Of a stretch of DNA of 64,000 nucleotides, positions 1-8,914 are shown in pieces (the stretch's first letter is position 1; each line of letters begins with the position of its first letter). Origin of the DNA: Tanytarsus gracilentus (lineage: Eukaryota > Arthropoda > Insecta > Diptera > Chironomidae); assembly GCA_038502055.1 (NCBI GenBank), contig JAXRKN010000033.1:558001-622000 (forward strand), written 5' to 3'. The position numbers were made by a program, and so were the translations under genes. The notes under the pieces were generated by a model. The model did no database searches. It saw nothing but the letters and a program-made list of their open reading frames with translations, and was not told the DNA's origin.

Positions 1-128
1 AAATATTAATACCACAAGTAGACATCGACAGCCTCCAAAATTATTTGATGTTTAGCCTAAAATTGAATTAAAATTGTTTTAGATAGGTGGAATATTTGAA
101 GATTAACTCTCTAAAATGTCATTAAAGA

Positions 129-224
129 TCAGTTCCACAAATTTTTATTTTTTTTGCGTAGGATTCGTGGGGAACAAATTCTCTTCATGGTCACTCAAAG
201 CGAGCTGAGTTAGGGAATCATCAT
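129..224 (-). ncRNA. box C/D snoRNA, copy 1 of 3
   Basis: Read on the minus strand, it opens with C box ATGATGA (complement at 218-224) and closes with D box CTGA (129-132). An internal ATGAAGA is a possible C' box, preceded by a weak TTGA D' box. It lies inside an intron of host gene A, some 40 nt from the donor, a normal position for intron-processed snoRNAs. The body is nearly identical to two further copies downstream. It contains GTTCCCCACGAAT, complementary to a 28S rRNA sequence I remember as TTCGTGGGGAAC, but this is not next to a canonical D box. Exact human or fly name not assigned. Confidence 0.8.
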
Positions 225-394
225 GAAAGGATAAAAATATCGAAGAATAAGTCAAACCAACTCACCTTTATAAGAAATAAGATTGCTTTGAATTTGTAAG
301 GAAGAACTTTCATATGACGCACATCTAGAAAAGATAAATTTACATTAGCAAAATTGCACGAAATTTCTGTAATTAAAATTGTTTAAATTCTTAA

Positions 395-490
395 TCAGTT
401 CCACAAATTTTTATTTTTTTTGCGTAGGATTCGTGGGGAACAAATTCTCTTCACGGAAACTCAAAGCGAGCTGAGTTAGGGAATCATCAT
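395..490 (-). ncRNA. box C/D snoRNA, copy 2 of 3
   Basis: Second copy in the next intron upstream of copy 1. C box ATGATGA and D box CTGA are intact. It differs from copies 1 and 3 at a few bases around the possible C' box (minus-strand TTTCCGTGAAGAG instead of TGACCATGAAGAG). Flanking intron sequence is unrelated to the other copies, so identity stops at the snoRNA boundaries. That supports the element itself, not the intron, being the conserved unit. Confidence 0.8.
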
Positions 491-661
491 TAAAAATTTA
501 AAGCTTTATGTTAAAAAGTTTATAAAATAATAGTTAAAATAACTCACCATATTAAAAAAGGACATGAGAACGCAAATCTTTTGAGCAGCTCTAGAAGAGA
601 GATAAAAGTTTGTTAATATATTTGTACTTCATATCAACACTTTAAGAGCTAGAAAATTTTG

Positions 662-758
662 TCAGTTCCACAAATTTTTATTTTTTTTTGCGTAGGATTC
701 GTGGGGAACAAATTCTCTTCATGGTCACTCAAAGCGAGCTGAGTTAGGGAATCATCAT
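662..758 (-). ncRNA. box C/D snoRNA, copy 3 of 3
   Basis: Third copy, identical to copy 1 except for one extra base in the A/T run before the D-side guide. C box ATGATGA ends the plus-strand block at 758; the D box complement TCAG is at 662-665. It is followed 40 nt later on the plus strand by the donor of the exon at 798-837. Confidence 0.8.
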
Positions 759-896
759 AAAAATTTAATAGTGGTAAAAAAAGGAAATTAAATTTACCTG
801 AAAATTAAGAGAAGGACGACCAACTGACATCAACAACCTGGAAAAAATTAAGCAAATTATTAATAACTTGTAAATTTAAATATGATATAAACGGTT

Positions 897-984
897 GCAT
901 CAGTTAATTGTTGTCCTCAAGGATCAATATCGATTTTAATAAAGATCCTTTCAGAGACGAAAAATAAAAGTGAACATCACTTGC
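897..984 (-). ncRNA. box C/D snoRNA with 18S-complementary guide
   Basis: In the first intron of host gene A. On the minus strand: terminal stem GCA..TGC, C box GTGATGT, an internal D' box CTGA and a terminal D box CTGA (complement at 900-903). Just before D' it reads TTATTTTTCGTC, a perfect complement of GACGAAAAATAA, a conserved 18S rRNA segment known from animals. The placement fits a 2'-O-methylation guide for that site. The second guide, before D, matches nothing I recognise. Unrelated in sequence to the triplicated snoRNA in the other introns. Confidence 0.7.
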
Positions 985-1194
985 AATCTTTAAAATAAAA
1001 AAGTAATTTAACTCACCTAAAATGTTAATGCCTTCATCCATTTGAATCAACGAAGAACTAAAGTAGAAGAGAATATTAACCCATACCCATACTTACACAC
1101 CCGTTTAACATGTCATAATTTTATCTGATCTTAAAGGAGCTTACAAAAGCACTTCATTTATTCCATTTAGTTTATTTCTCGGTCATAATGGAAT

Positions 1195-2268
1195 TTAAAC
1201 AGCAGCTTGGACTGGTGGTTCATATCCCTCTGGGCGCTCAACTGGCACACCTTCGACAGCGGCAGTTGTTGTCGGCTCTGATGACTTGCCTCCATCGCCG
1301 TGCAATTCAAGCAACTTTGAAAGATCAAAACGTGGCTTCTTCAACACTTTGACCTACATAAAAAAGAAACAATAAAGGATTAATTAGAGAATAACAAAGG
1401 TGTTGAGAGTATTACCTTGCGAATGTAAACGTCGTGTAATGGATACACACCGTGGCATGTCTTCTCGATGTCCTTAGCAATTGAATCGGGCAACAATTTG
1501 TTAACGACCTCCTTCAAATCCGAGCTGGTGATATCGCGAGTGATGATGTCAGTCATCTTCTTGCGGATTGTTTTGATTTGTGAGGTTTGTGCGTAGCACG
1601 TCTTGCGATGAGAAGAAGTGTCCTTTGAGGTGAAACCAATGCAGAAAACGCGCAACACATATCCGTCAGTTGTCTTGACATCGACATGGCACTCGATGAG
1701 AGTTTGCCATTTCTTCACCATTGATCTAAAATAGTTTTGTTGTTGTCACTCGTTTGTGATTTTGAGGTTAGACAGGAAATTGCAAGTTTTATTTACCTCA
1801 ATTTATCGGTGGTCAAGTCCATGCCGTGGAAATTGGTAAGAACATTGCGTCCTTGAACATCCTCAGCGATGAGCTTGAACTTACGGAAGGATCTCTCGGC
1901 ATCGGTGTCGTTTTGCAAGTCAGCCAATGAAACTTCAAACACGCGACCTTTCAAACCTTCCGATGCAATTTTCGTACCTTGTGTACGATTAACTAAGGTT
2001 TTGCCCACTTGACGAGTGGCGAACATGGATGGCGCCTTGATATCATACCAGTCCTTGCGTGTGAATGGATCCACAATCTTCTTTTTGCTGCCTTTCTTGC
2101 CACCTTTGGACAAGCCTGAAATTTTAAGAAAAATAATCCATTTAGTTGCACTTCTTTGCTTTAATTCGAGAGCTGGCAATGTTAACTAACGATTGCACAC
2201 AATTTTTCACTAGCTTTCGATAGATTTCCACTTAAAATTTACGCACCTTTATTTTTTCCGACTGCCAT
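1195..2268 (-). CDS. RpS3A: 40S ribosomal protein S3a (eS1)
   Basis: Structural protein of the small ribosomal subunit. Four coding exons on the minus strand: 2247-2268, 1797-2115, 1416-1725 and 1195-1353, joining in frame to 269 residues, close to the usual ~264-268. It starts MAVGKNKGLSKGGKKG and carries family signatures DPFTRKDWYDIKAP, TQGTKIASEGLKGRVFEVSL, FHGMDLTTDKLRSMVKKWQ and NKLLPDSIAKDIEK, ending GYEPPVQAAV. The ATG chosen is the conserved one. A 5'TOP-like CTCTTTTGG lies at about 2285-2293 and gives the likely transcription start. AATAAA signals follow the stop near 1160-1180. Divergent from snoRNA host gene B, and host gene A follows on the same strand, so the gene sits inside a ribosome-biogenesis block. 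Confidence 0.97.
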
Positions 2269-2293
2269 GATTGAGATTTTCAATCCAAAAGAG

Positions 2294-2383
2294 CGAGCAT
2301 GAGTTTCGTTCTGTGTAATTTTAGCGCAACCCTGACAAGCATTCGTAAACGTTGTATTTAGGGCAACCACTATAAGTTTCGTT
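2294..2383. promoter_or_regulatory. Short bidirectional promoter of RpS3A and snoRNA host gene B
   Basis: About 90 bp separate the TOP-like start of RpS3A (minus strand, CTCTTTTGG near 2293) from a matching pyrimidine-rich start on the plus strand (CTTTTCTCTTC near 2384-2394). Both outputs serve ribosome production, so shared TOP-type control is a reasonable inference. The start sites are read from sequence only. Confidence 0.5.
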
Positions 2384-2616
2384 CTTTTCTCTTCAACTCA
2401 TCAACCGATGAACATCAGCTCCCCGAAAAATAGTTAAATTAATTAAAGTTGAAAGTTATAAGTGATTAAAAATGGAATTAAAGTAATTTAAAGTGAAAAC
2501 TAAATCGAGTTATAATGGAATTCAATCGAAAGATTTCTTCAATTTTGGATGAAAATTGATCTTTAATAAAACACACGTGGTAAGTTAATAAAATAATTTT
2601 TTTATGTCCTCTAATA

Positions 2617-2691
2617 ATTAGTGATGAGAAAACAAGCTTCTTAAAATCCGAATTCCCTTGAAGAATATTCTTGATTGGTCTTCCTGAAAAG
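2617..2691 (+). ncRNA. box C/D snoRNA candidate, host B intron 1
   Basis: C box GTGATGA at 2621-2627 and D box CTGA at 2684-2687, spaced as in a normal C/D snoRNA, about 40 nt inside the intron and 60 nt before the acceptor. Possible degenerate internal boxes TTGA and TTGATTG. The guide before D (TTGGTCTTC) matches no rRNA target I recognise. Confidence 0.55.
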
Positions 2692-2873
2692 TATAACTTT
2701 ATTACCGACATAACCAAAAAATCTTATAAATAACCGGCATTTTTTCTTTCAGATGTGAATACACGCCTTAGTGCCTGTGAGCTGCATGTTAAAAACACCA
2801 CCATGAGGTAATTATAGTTTGTCCTTTTTACCTGACTTATTAAAATGTGGTCGAAACCACACTTTAATTTAAC

Positions 2874-2951
2874 CTAAATGATGATAACTTACTAAATTAA
2901 ATGGTTCATCTCATCTGACATAAAATGATGTTCAGTTCTGCTTCTGATAAT
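2874..2951 (+). ncRNA. box C/D snoRNA, double guide for one 28S region
   Basis: All four boxes are present: C ATGATGA 2878-2884, D' CTGA 2914-2917, C' ATGATGT 2925-2931, D CTGA 2944-2947. The D guide CAGTTCTGCTT is complementary to AAGCAGAACTG of 28S rRNA. The D' guide GGTTCATCTC can pair, with one wobble, with the nearby GGGATGAACC. Both targets lie within about 25 nt in the rRNA as I remember it. Clear two-site methylation guide. Confidence 0.8.
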
Positions 2952-3116
2952 TTCCTTTAAAAAAAATAACCTCCAAAATCTTTCTCATGTGTCTAATAAA
3001 GTGCATTTTTATTTTTCAATAGATTCAGCAGCAGCATGGAATTCAACAAACCCGGGTGATGAAAAGGTAAGAAAAAAAGAAATGAAACTCGATAACGCAA
3101 TATCGCGTTCAATAAT

Positions 3117-3195
3117 TTATAATGATGATATTTACCGCCCCAGTCTAAGAGCAAAAACGCTCGATGACGACTGGTACCTTACTGATAATATATAA
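3117..3195 (+). ncRNA. box C/D snoRNA targeting 28S GACTGGGGCGGTA (U31-like target)
   Basis: Terminal stem TTTATA..TATAAA, C box ATGATGA 3122-3128, D' box CTAA 3145-3148, C'-like GATGACG near 3163, D box CTGA 3182-3185. The D' guide TACCGCCCCAGTC is a perfect complement of GACTGGGGCGGTA, a nearly universal large-subunit rRNA sequence. In vertebrates this neighbourhood is, from memory, served by U31 (SNORD31). The D-side guide is unassigned. Confidence 0.8.
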
Positions 3196-3389
3196 AAAAA
3201 GAATATGAAAAAAATCTCGCCTTGTTAAGTATCGAATTACTAAAAAGATTTTTCCCATTCGTACTCTTTCAGAATACTTCGTTTCCAACTCTCGGTTCTC
3301 TCTCACCAATGATGTGATTCTCTTATATCAAAGGCAACGAATAGGTAGGTTGAATTATATTCGATAAAATCCTGTTTCGTCAAGAAGAA

Positions 3390-3442
3390 TAGAAAATGAT
3401 GAACTCTTTTTATACTTACTCAGTTATCCCTGTCTGAAAAAT
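3390..3442 (+). ncRNA. Short box C/D snoRNA candidate with guide to the 28S peptidyl-transferase region
   Basis: C box ATGATGA 3396-3402 and D box CTGA 3434-3437. The guide CAGTTATCCCTGT abuts the D box and is a perfect 13-nt complement of ACAGGGATAACTG, one of the most conserved large-subunit rRNA sequences. Only 42 nt from C box to D box, so either an unusually small C/D RNA, or this ATGATGA is a C' box and the RNA starts further upstream. ATGATGT near 3309 is possible but falls in the predicted exon. Confidence 0.65.
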
Positions 3443-3661
3443 TGTGGTTAATTAATAAACCCATGTTGATTTAATTGTCTGATTCTAAATTTTCTTCTTG
3501 ATTAAAAAATATAAACACTTGTACCATTTTAACTAAAGAATTTCATTTTATTTACAGTTATAACCACGTGTATATTGCATTTCTCCAAAGCATGACATCG
3601 CACGAAAGGTGAGCAAAATAATTCAATTTAACAAATTTAGCTCTTCCCTCATCCCAAATGA

Positions 3662-3750
3662 CTTTCTATGATGTATAATCTTAACATACGCTATAATTTC
3701 TTCTTTTGAAGAAGGAAAATGATTCAATTTTTAATATTCTCTGATTGAAA
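3662..3750 (+). ncRNA. box C/D snoRNA candidate, host B intron 5
   Basis: C box variant ATGATGT at 3668-3674, possible C' ATGATTC near 3719, D box CTGA 3741-3744. Position and spacing match the other introns of this host. No convincing rRNA match: a 9-nt AATTTCTTC complement to 28S is not tight against a D' box. Weakest of the series. Confidence 0.45.
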
Positions 3751-3927
3751 TTCGATTGGAGGGAAGAGAAAAATTCTCGCTAGCATCAAGTCATGTTCTA
3801 TTAAATTTTTCTTCCGCTCTTATCTCTGTCTTTCGCAGTCAATTTCAATATCGAGAAACTTTGTTAAATCTAAATTGACTGAAGTTAAGGTGAGGAAAAG
3901 CTATTAAATTATAGCATTTTTTATTTC

Positions 3928-4019
3928 GCGAATATGATGTTAATATTTTTTAACATACATTGAATGTCCTTAATTCATTCCTGAGGAACATGATATGAAG
4001 CTTTTACTGATTTTTACGC
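3928..4019 (+). ncRNA. box C/D snoRNA candidate, host B intron 6
   Basis: C box variant ATGATGT 3934-3940, D' box CTGA 3981-3984, C'-like ATGATAT near 3990, D box CTGA 4007-4010, with a short GCG..CGC terminal pairing. All boxes in the right order and spacing. I do not recognise the rRNA targets of TTAATTCATTC or GAAGCTTTTA, so it could be an orphan or guide a site I cannot recall. Confidence 0.55.
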
Positions 4020-4220
4020 TTCAAATTGCGAGAAATTTTCATCGATGAAATATTTTAATTCATTTCATTCATCTTTACAGGTGAACCGCAAAAAATTGGT
4101 CGCTATCAGTTGTGCTTTCGAGCAGATTATCATCAAAAAGGTAATTATCTTAATTGATACCGATTAATTAGTGGTAAATTTTGCAAAAATGAACCCTCAA
4201 AAAAGTGAAATTCTTTGCAT

Positions 4221-4307
4221 ACCCAATGATGATCAATTTATAAAATACGTTTTGAAATTAGCACTTTTGTGTTAATGATGTTGCTTTACTTGCCCTCACT
4301 GATTAAA
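4221..4307 (+). ncRNA. box C/D snoRNA with 18S-complementary guide
   Basis: C box ATGATGA 4226-4232, C' ATGATGT 4275-4281, D box CTGA 4299-4302. The D guide ACTTGCCCTC is a perfect 10-nt complement of GAGGGCAAGT, the conserved 18S segment just before the GTGCCAGCAGCC loop, offset by one base from the D box. Fits a 2'-O-methylation guide for a G in GAGGG. Confidence 0.72.
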
Positions 4308-4485
4308 TTTAAATCTTGAAATAGTTGACACTGTTTGAAAAATGTTTTCTAATGATTTCTTCTTTTTTTTACAGATTTGACGACGTTCTGAGGAATCTTA
4401 AATTGAAAATTTTTCAAGTCCATCGATGAAAATCCGAGAACTGTTTAAATATTGGAAAAATAAAATTGAGTCTTTAAAAGAATTT

Positions 4486-6417
4486 AATTAAAGTTTGACT
4501 TTTAGAATTTGCCTTTGACTTTCAGGACATAATGTGAAGTTCATATTTTTTTATATGACATGCTTAGCCATAAAACAATGCAAATATGATGCAGAAAACG
4601 TGTCGCTGACAGCGAAAGAATCTGAAGAGATGTAAAAATAAGTGCAGTGTGTAAAACGCAGTCATTAAAAGGTCAAAAAGAGAGAGCTGGGAAAAATCTG
4701 TTGGTGCACTGCTGTTTTATTTTTCATAAATGTCTAGGAATATTATACACGTTGTGATTTCTCCGCTATTGTACATTCTTCAGCATATAATATGCCATTT
4801 TCATTTTATTACACTAGTTAACATTATTATCCTTTTCACAATATTTTTTGTCTTTCTTTTTTTTCAAAAAAGCATTCACATAAAATTTACTTTCATAGAC
4901 TTCTTTTCCTTACAAGTATATAGCGAGAAATTGAGAGATTTAATTATAAAAGCAGCGTAATTTTATTTAGTAAGTAGCACGACATTATATTTTTATTATA
5001 TTAAAGTGATAGGGGAGTAATATAGTAGTTTTTAGTGTACGTGTGAATAGACTTCAAAATTGATATTTAATTTTTATAGATTCCTTATAATTTGCACATC
5101 ATGATGACAACACTAATAATGCTTTTTTCATGAGATGAGGTCGAGCGCGGTTTTCGCAAAAATAATTTTGTGAGCAATTAATAAAATTTCCGAGTCGTTA
5201 AATTTGAACAAGTGCCTAACTTTCTTCTCCGAAAAACGCGCTCAATTTCCCTCATTCATCCTATAGTGTTAAGATTTATTTAATTGAGCTCAAAGTTTAT
5301 TTGTCATCCTCCCACTTTTTCTCCTGAAATGCATGTCCAAAAGAGAGAAGAGAGAAGAAAATTGAATATTTTACATCCATGCACACTTAATATGACATGT
5401 GATAGCTTATTTATAAGCGAATGAAAAATTCTTTTACTAAAATTAGGCTAAGTAACAAAGGCGAAGTAGGATAACAGAGAAAAGAAGAATAAACATAAAA
5501 ATTGCATTTATTTACGTTTGTCAACATATATATAGTGCTATGGTTATGCTGAAGGGAAAATAAAGTGAATGCATAGGGAATTATTTCAGCACAGATCATC
5601 GTTTCTATGCAAACAGAATTGTTTTGTTCAGCTCATGATTCAATACATAAAAAGACTAGATATGATGGACATTTGGTTTTTTTTAAAAGATTAGATTTAA
5701 ATAAACAATTTTTATTTACAGATGTGAAATAAAATTATCAAGAATTTGGCACCAGGATGATTTTTTTACTGGAATATTTTTGACCTTAATTTTTTTTATT
5801 TCATCCAAGAAAATTTCTTTACATTTTAAAATTATCATGCCATAATAATTTTGCAGAAATATCCACGCTTTACAGATGCGACCTTAGAATACAAATTTTA
5901 AGAACATCCATCAAATCCAATATTTGACTGTTTTCGAATAAAATCACAATTAAGCATTTCTTTAAATATATATTTAAGATTAATTTTTTTATCTAACTTA
6001 ATCATAATTTGCTGCATATTTACTTAAAATACCTTCTTTTTAAAATTACCTCTTGAAGCATTTTTTTGACTAAATTTTATAATTACATTAATGCTCATTT
6101 GGACGAATTTAATTCATTTTGAAGTTATATAAAGAACCATCTTGATTATTCTCCTCATTAAAATATTATTCACTAAACGAACTTAAAGTCAATCGCGCAC
6201 AACTTAATACTTAATTGATTTGCATGAAAATTGAAAATTTCATAAAAACCCATCGAGCAAAAGGCTTTGAAATTATGGTTTAGTTTTCCATTTTTTTTTT
6301 TGAAAAATTCATTGATTGAAATTTTAAATTTTCCTGGAACAATTTTTCCGTCAATGTCAAAAAACCCACCACCCCTTATCGATGGGTACACGAAGAAAAT
6401 TTTAAACGTAATTGAAT
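4486..6417. other. Intergenic, no gene seen
   Basis: AT-rich sequence between snoRNA host gene B and the 3' end of the bHLH gene. Short open frames (for example 4730-4960 +) are runs of Ile/Phe/Leu from T-rich DNA, with no domain or splice context. No RNA gene or repeat recognised. Confidence 0.6.
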
Positions 6418-8902
6418 TTAATTTAAACTTATATCAAAAGGATCTCCCTCGTCGTTCTCAAAGAACGTGGGCTCAATATTGGCGAGCTCCTCGTCACGAT
6501 CATTCGCTGAATTATTACGATTTGCATTGTTATTTCGATGATTATTATTGACATCTTGATTTTGACTCTGATTAGGACTGATTATGACTGCATTGTTTAG
6601 TGAAATTAGATTAGCTATTTCATTACTGCAGTTATTAGGTTGCTGTTGAGAGCCGCCATTGCTATTTGTCATCACGACATCCGTTAAGGCCGTGATGTAA
6701 TTTTTCGCAAGTGTTAGTGTCTCAATCTTTGACAATCTTCGCTCTTTTTTCACATGTGGAATGACTTCTCGGAGTGACTGTAATGAGATGGGAAAAAAGA
6801 GACAGAGAACGTAATGACATTATGAGACTCATTTAAGACTATGTGTAAACATAATACAAGCGATTTGTGGTGGACGGCGAGTGAAACTGAGATGGGTTCA
6901 TTTTTGTTCTTTGAAAAATTTCATCAGTTGAACTTTCCTTAAAAATGTAAATTCTATGTAAAGTATTTAAGACTTTTCTCATCCAACTTCCGCTAAGAGT
7001 GTCTCAGCATCTGATGTGCATGTGTATTACATTATGATTAATATCATATTGATTCGTGTCAATAATTAAAAGTTCATGTTTAACTTCCAATATTAATCGT
7101 CGTCACATCATCGCTCACTCTCTCTATAGAGCTAAGTTGACGACAAACACTGGGATTGCTGATGATTATTGTTGTTGATGCGATGCGATACAACATCCTA
7201 CATATACTATAAATTTATATACGACAGGAACGTGAAGCATATTAAAATATTACGTGATAGTCAAACAAAAGAAGTTGAAGGAAATTTTCTCAGGACATAA
7301 ATCAGGATAATAACGTCATTTGACAAAGTTTTAATTATTGCCCTCCTCTCTAAACAGAGCCGCGTACACAAAAGGAATTAATAGAATATTTTTTCTCTCG
7401 TCCTCCCTTATCCATCACATCATCGTCATCCCAAATTTCCTTAATGATTGAGGAACCATGACTCGGGAGAGTTCAAGAATTAGGGAATTCGATTTTACAC
7501 TGAAGAAAATTTTCATTTAATTTTTTTTGTCAAATGAAAAATCAAAGAAAATTCCTGAATTCCTGCCTGAATTAATTTTTTTTCGTGGAATTTGTGACAC
7601 ATTTTTTGCTCAACCCCCGCAACATAACCATCAAAAAAGCAAAATAGGAATAACATGATTTAGTATCGCGACACAACCGAAAGTTGTTGTTAATTGAAAC
7701 GGAGGCGTTAAAAGCGAAGAGGGAAAAAATGTCGCATAATCGATACACTTTTCCCGCATTCCGTACTCTCTATCTCTACTGGTACCGTCTTTGCACCAAA
7801 ATTTGTTGACAAGATTAGAATATTAATGAAAAATGCTAATGAATGTTATTTGATGATATATTTTTAAAAAAATTATGTATAGAACAAAGTTGGTAAAATA
7901 CGCCGTTCGGAAAATATTAATCTAAGGCATTTCATCAATACTTAATGACCAAAAAATAAATTTTAGAAGTTTCCATCTCACGTGTGCGTTTTATGTCTTT
8001 GAAAATTTTCATTTCAAAAATAATTTAATTTTAAAGGCAAAGTTTTGCAACGTCACCAAGCACCACTTTCTAATTTAATTATTTATCTTAAAACTTACCT
8101 GAAACGCATCGTTTAGGCTGTGCATTCGCATACGTTCACGTTCATTCGACTCTAAACGACGAAGGTTTCTCTCTTTGGCATTCAATGCGCCTTTTTTTCT
8201 TCTTGATACAGAAGATGATGTTAAATATGTCGCTTTCCTCCGTCCCCGACAATTTCCATAATCGTCACTCTGTGAACTTGAATCTGTCATATCGTCCGAA
8301 GGATCGATATTCGTTTGAGGAGTTTGCTATTGACACGAATGGAGTTGATGAGGCGTCATTTGAAAGATGAAAATGAAATTGAATGAAAATTGAAAGCATG
8401 TAATAATTTTAAAAGTCAACACTATGCAAATTTTTCATTGAGAACGAGGTCTGAACGCGGTGAGCGATTGTTATGAAAAATCGAGAAAATTTTTCTTCTT
8501 TTTCCACTTGTTGATTTTTTTTGTGATCGTTCAATGGGAAGGAAAAACTCTTTAAATTCTCAAGGTTTTTTTTAAAAATAATTCTTTAAATTTGAAAAAA
8601 TAAACAAGTTTAGAAACTAATTAAATTCAAGGGACATTTTTTCCACTAAAGAAAAATTCTTTGCGGTTTCGAGATGAAAAATGAGAGGAGAAATTTTCAC
8701 TCACTTGTTGCTGCATTTTTCTCGATCTCAGTCTTCCATCCGACGCAAAGTGCTCAGATGTTGTACTACATTTATACGATGTCTCATTATTTAGAGTGCT
8801 GGATGATTCAAAGAATCCACTGGTATCTTCACTGGATTCACCAAATTCGTTTACGTGGTTAAATTCATTTTTATCCTCTTTCGCATCCGACTTCGACTTC
8901 AT
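6418..8902 (-). CDS. dimm: bHLH transcription factor, dimmed/Mist1 (BHLHA15) type
   Basis: Nuclear bHLH factor; in flies dimmed drives the neuropeptide-secretory cell programme. Coding exons on the minus strand: 8705-8902, 8099-8326 and 6418-6777, joining in frame to 261 residues. An acidic, Ser-rich N-terminus is followed by a basic stretch and bHLH at about residues 115-177: KGALNAKERNLRRLESNER, MRMHSLNDAFQ, then across the splice SLREVIPHVKKERRLSKIET and LTLAKNYITAL. That motif set is diagnostic of the Mist1/dimmed family. The C-terminus is Asn-rich and acidic. Shorter than fly Dimm. An acceptor (TTTGCAG) about 12 nt before the ATG implies an upstream non-coding exon, position unknown. Intron 2 is 1.3 kb, long for this genome, and may hold regulatory sequence. 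An AstA receptor in the same window is thematically related but not linked functionally by sequence. Confidence 0.88.
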
Positions 8903-8914
8903 AGTAAAACTACT

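Larger units (their letters stand above)
1..1075 (-). ncRNA. snoRNA host gene A (non-coding, spliced, incomplete at left edge)
   Basis: On the minus strand a chain of short exons with good splice signals can be traced: first exon ending at 1017, then about 798-837, 548-590, 266-324, and a last visible exon entered near 56 that runs off the window. Donors read GTGAG or GTAAAT, and acceptors end in TTCTAG, TTCCAG or TTTTAG. Exons are only about 40-60 nt, and I found no reading frame running through them. Each of the four introns carries one box C/D snoRNA. This is the architecture of UHG/gas5-type host genes, whose product is the introns. The start near 1070 has a pyrimidine run (TCTCTTCTACTTT) resembling a 5'TOP start, typical of such hosts. 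It begins only about 100 bp downstream of the RpS3A polyadenylation region on the same strand, so it could also be fed by RpS3A readthrough. The left end is missing. Confidence 0.72.
2384..4485 (+). ncRNA. snoRNA host gene B (eight exons, one C/D snoRNA per intron)
   Basis: A chain of short plus-strand exons bounded by good splice sites: about 2384-2579, 2753-2807, 3023-3066, 3273-3344, 3558-3608, 3839-3889, 4081-4140 and 4375 to about 4485, where AATAAA occurs near 4459. Donors are GTAAGT, GTAATT, GTAAGA, GTAGGT, GTGAGC, GTGAGG and GTAATT; acceptors are mostly pyrimidine-CAG. Exons 2-7 are 44-72 nt and stop codons interrupt all frames, so the spliced RNA appears non-coding. Each of the seven introns contains one box C/D snoRNA-like element. 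This is the UHG plan, with a TOP-like start. Orthologous host identity was not determined. Some exon edges may shift by a few bases. Confidence 0.75.

Noticed and set aside
129..758. Three evenly spaced direct repeats as a possible CRISPR or satellite array
   Set aside because: Units are ~96 bp with C and D boxes, flanked by exons with splice sites; spacers are introns. They are snoRNAs.
2846..2864. Hairpin TGTGGTCGAAACCACA near a snoRNA
   Set aside because: Short imperfect palindrome inside an intron; no reason to call a separate RNA.
4730..4960. 76-codon plus-strand frame rich in Ile/Phe
   Set aside because: Translation of T-rich DNA, no homology or splice context.
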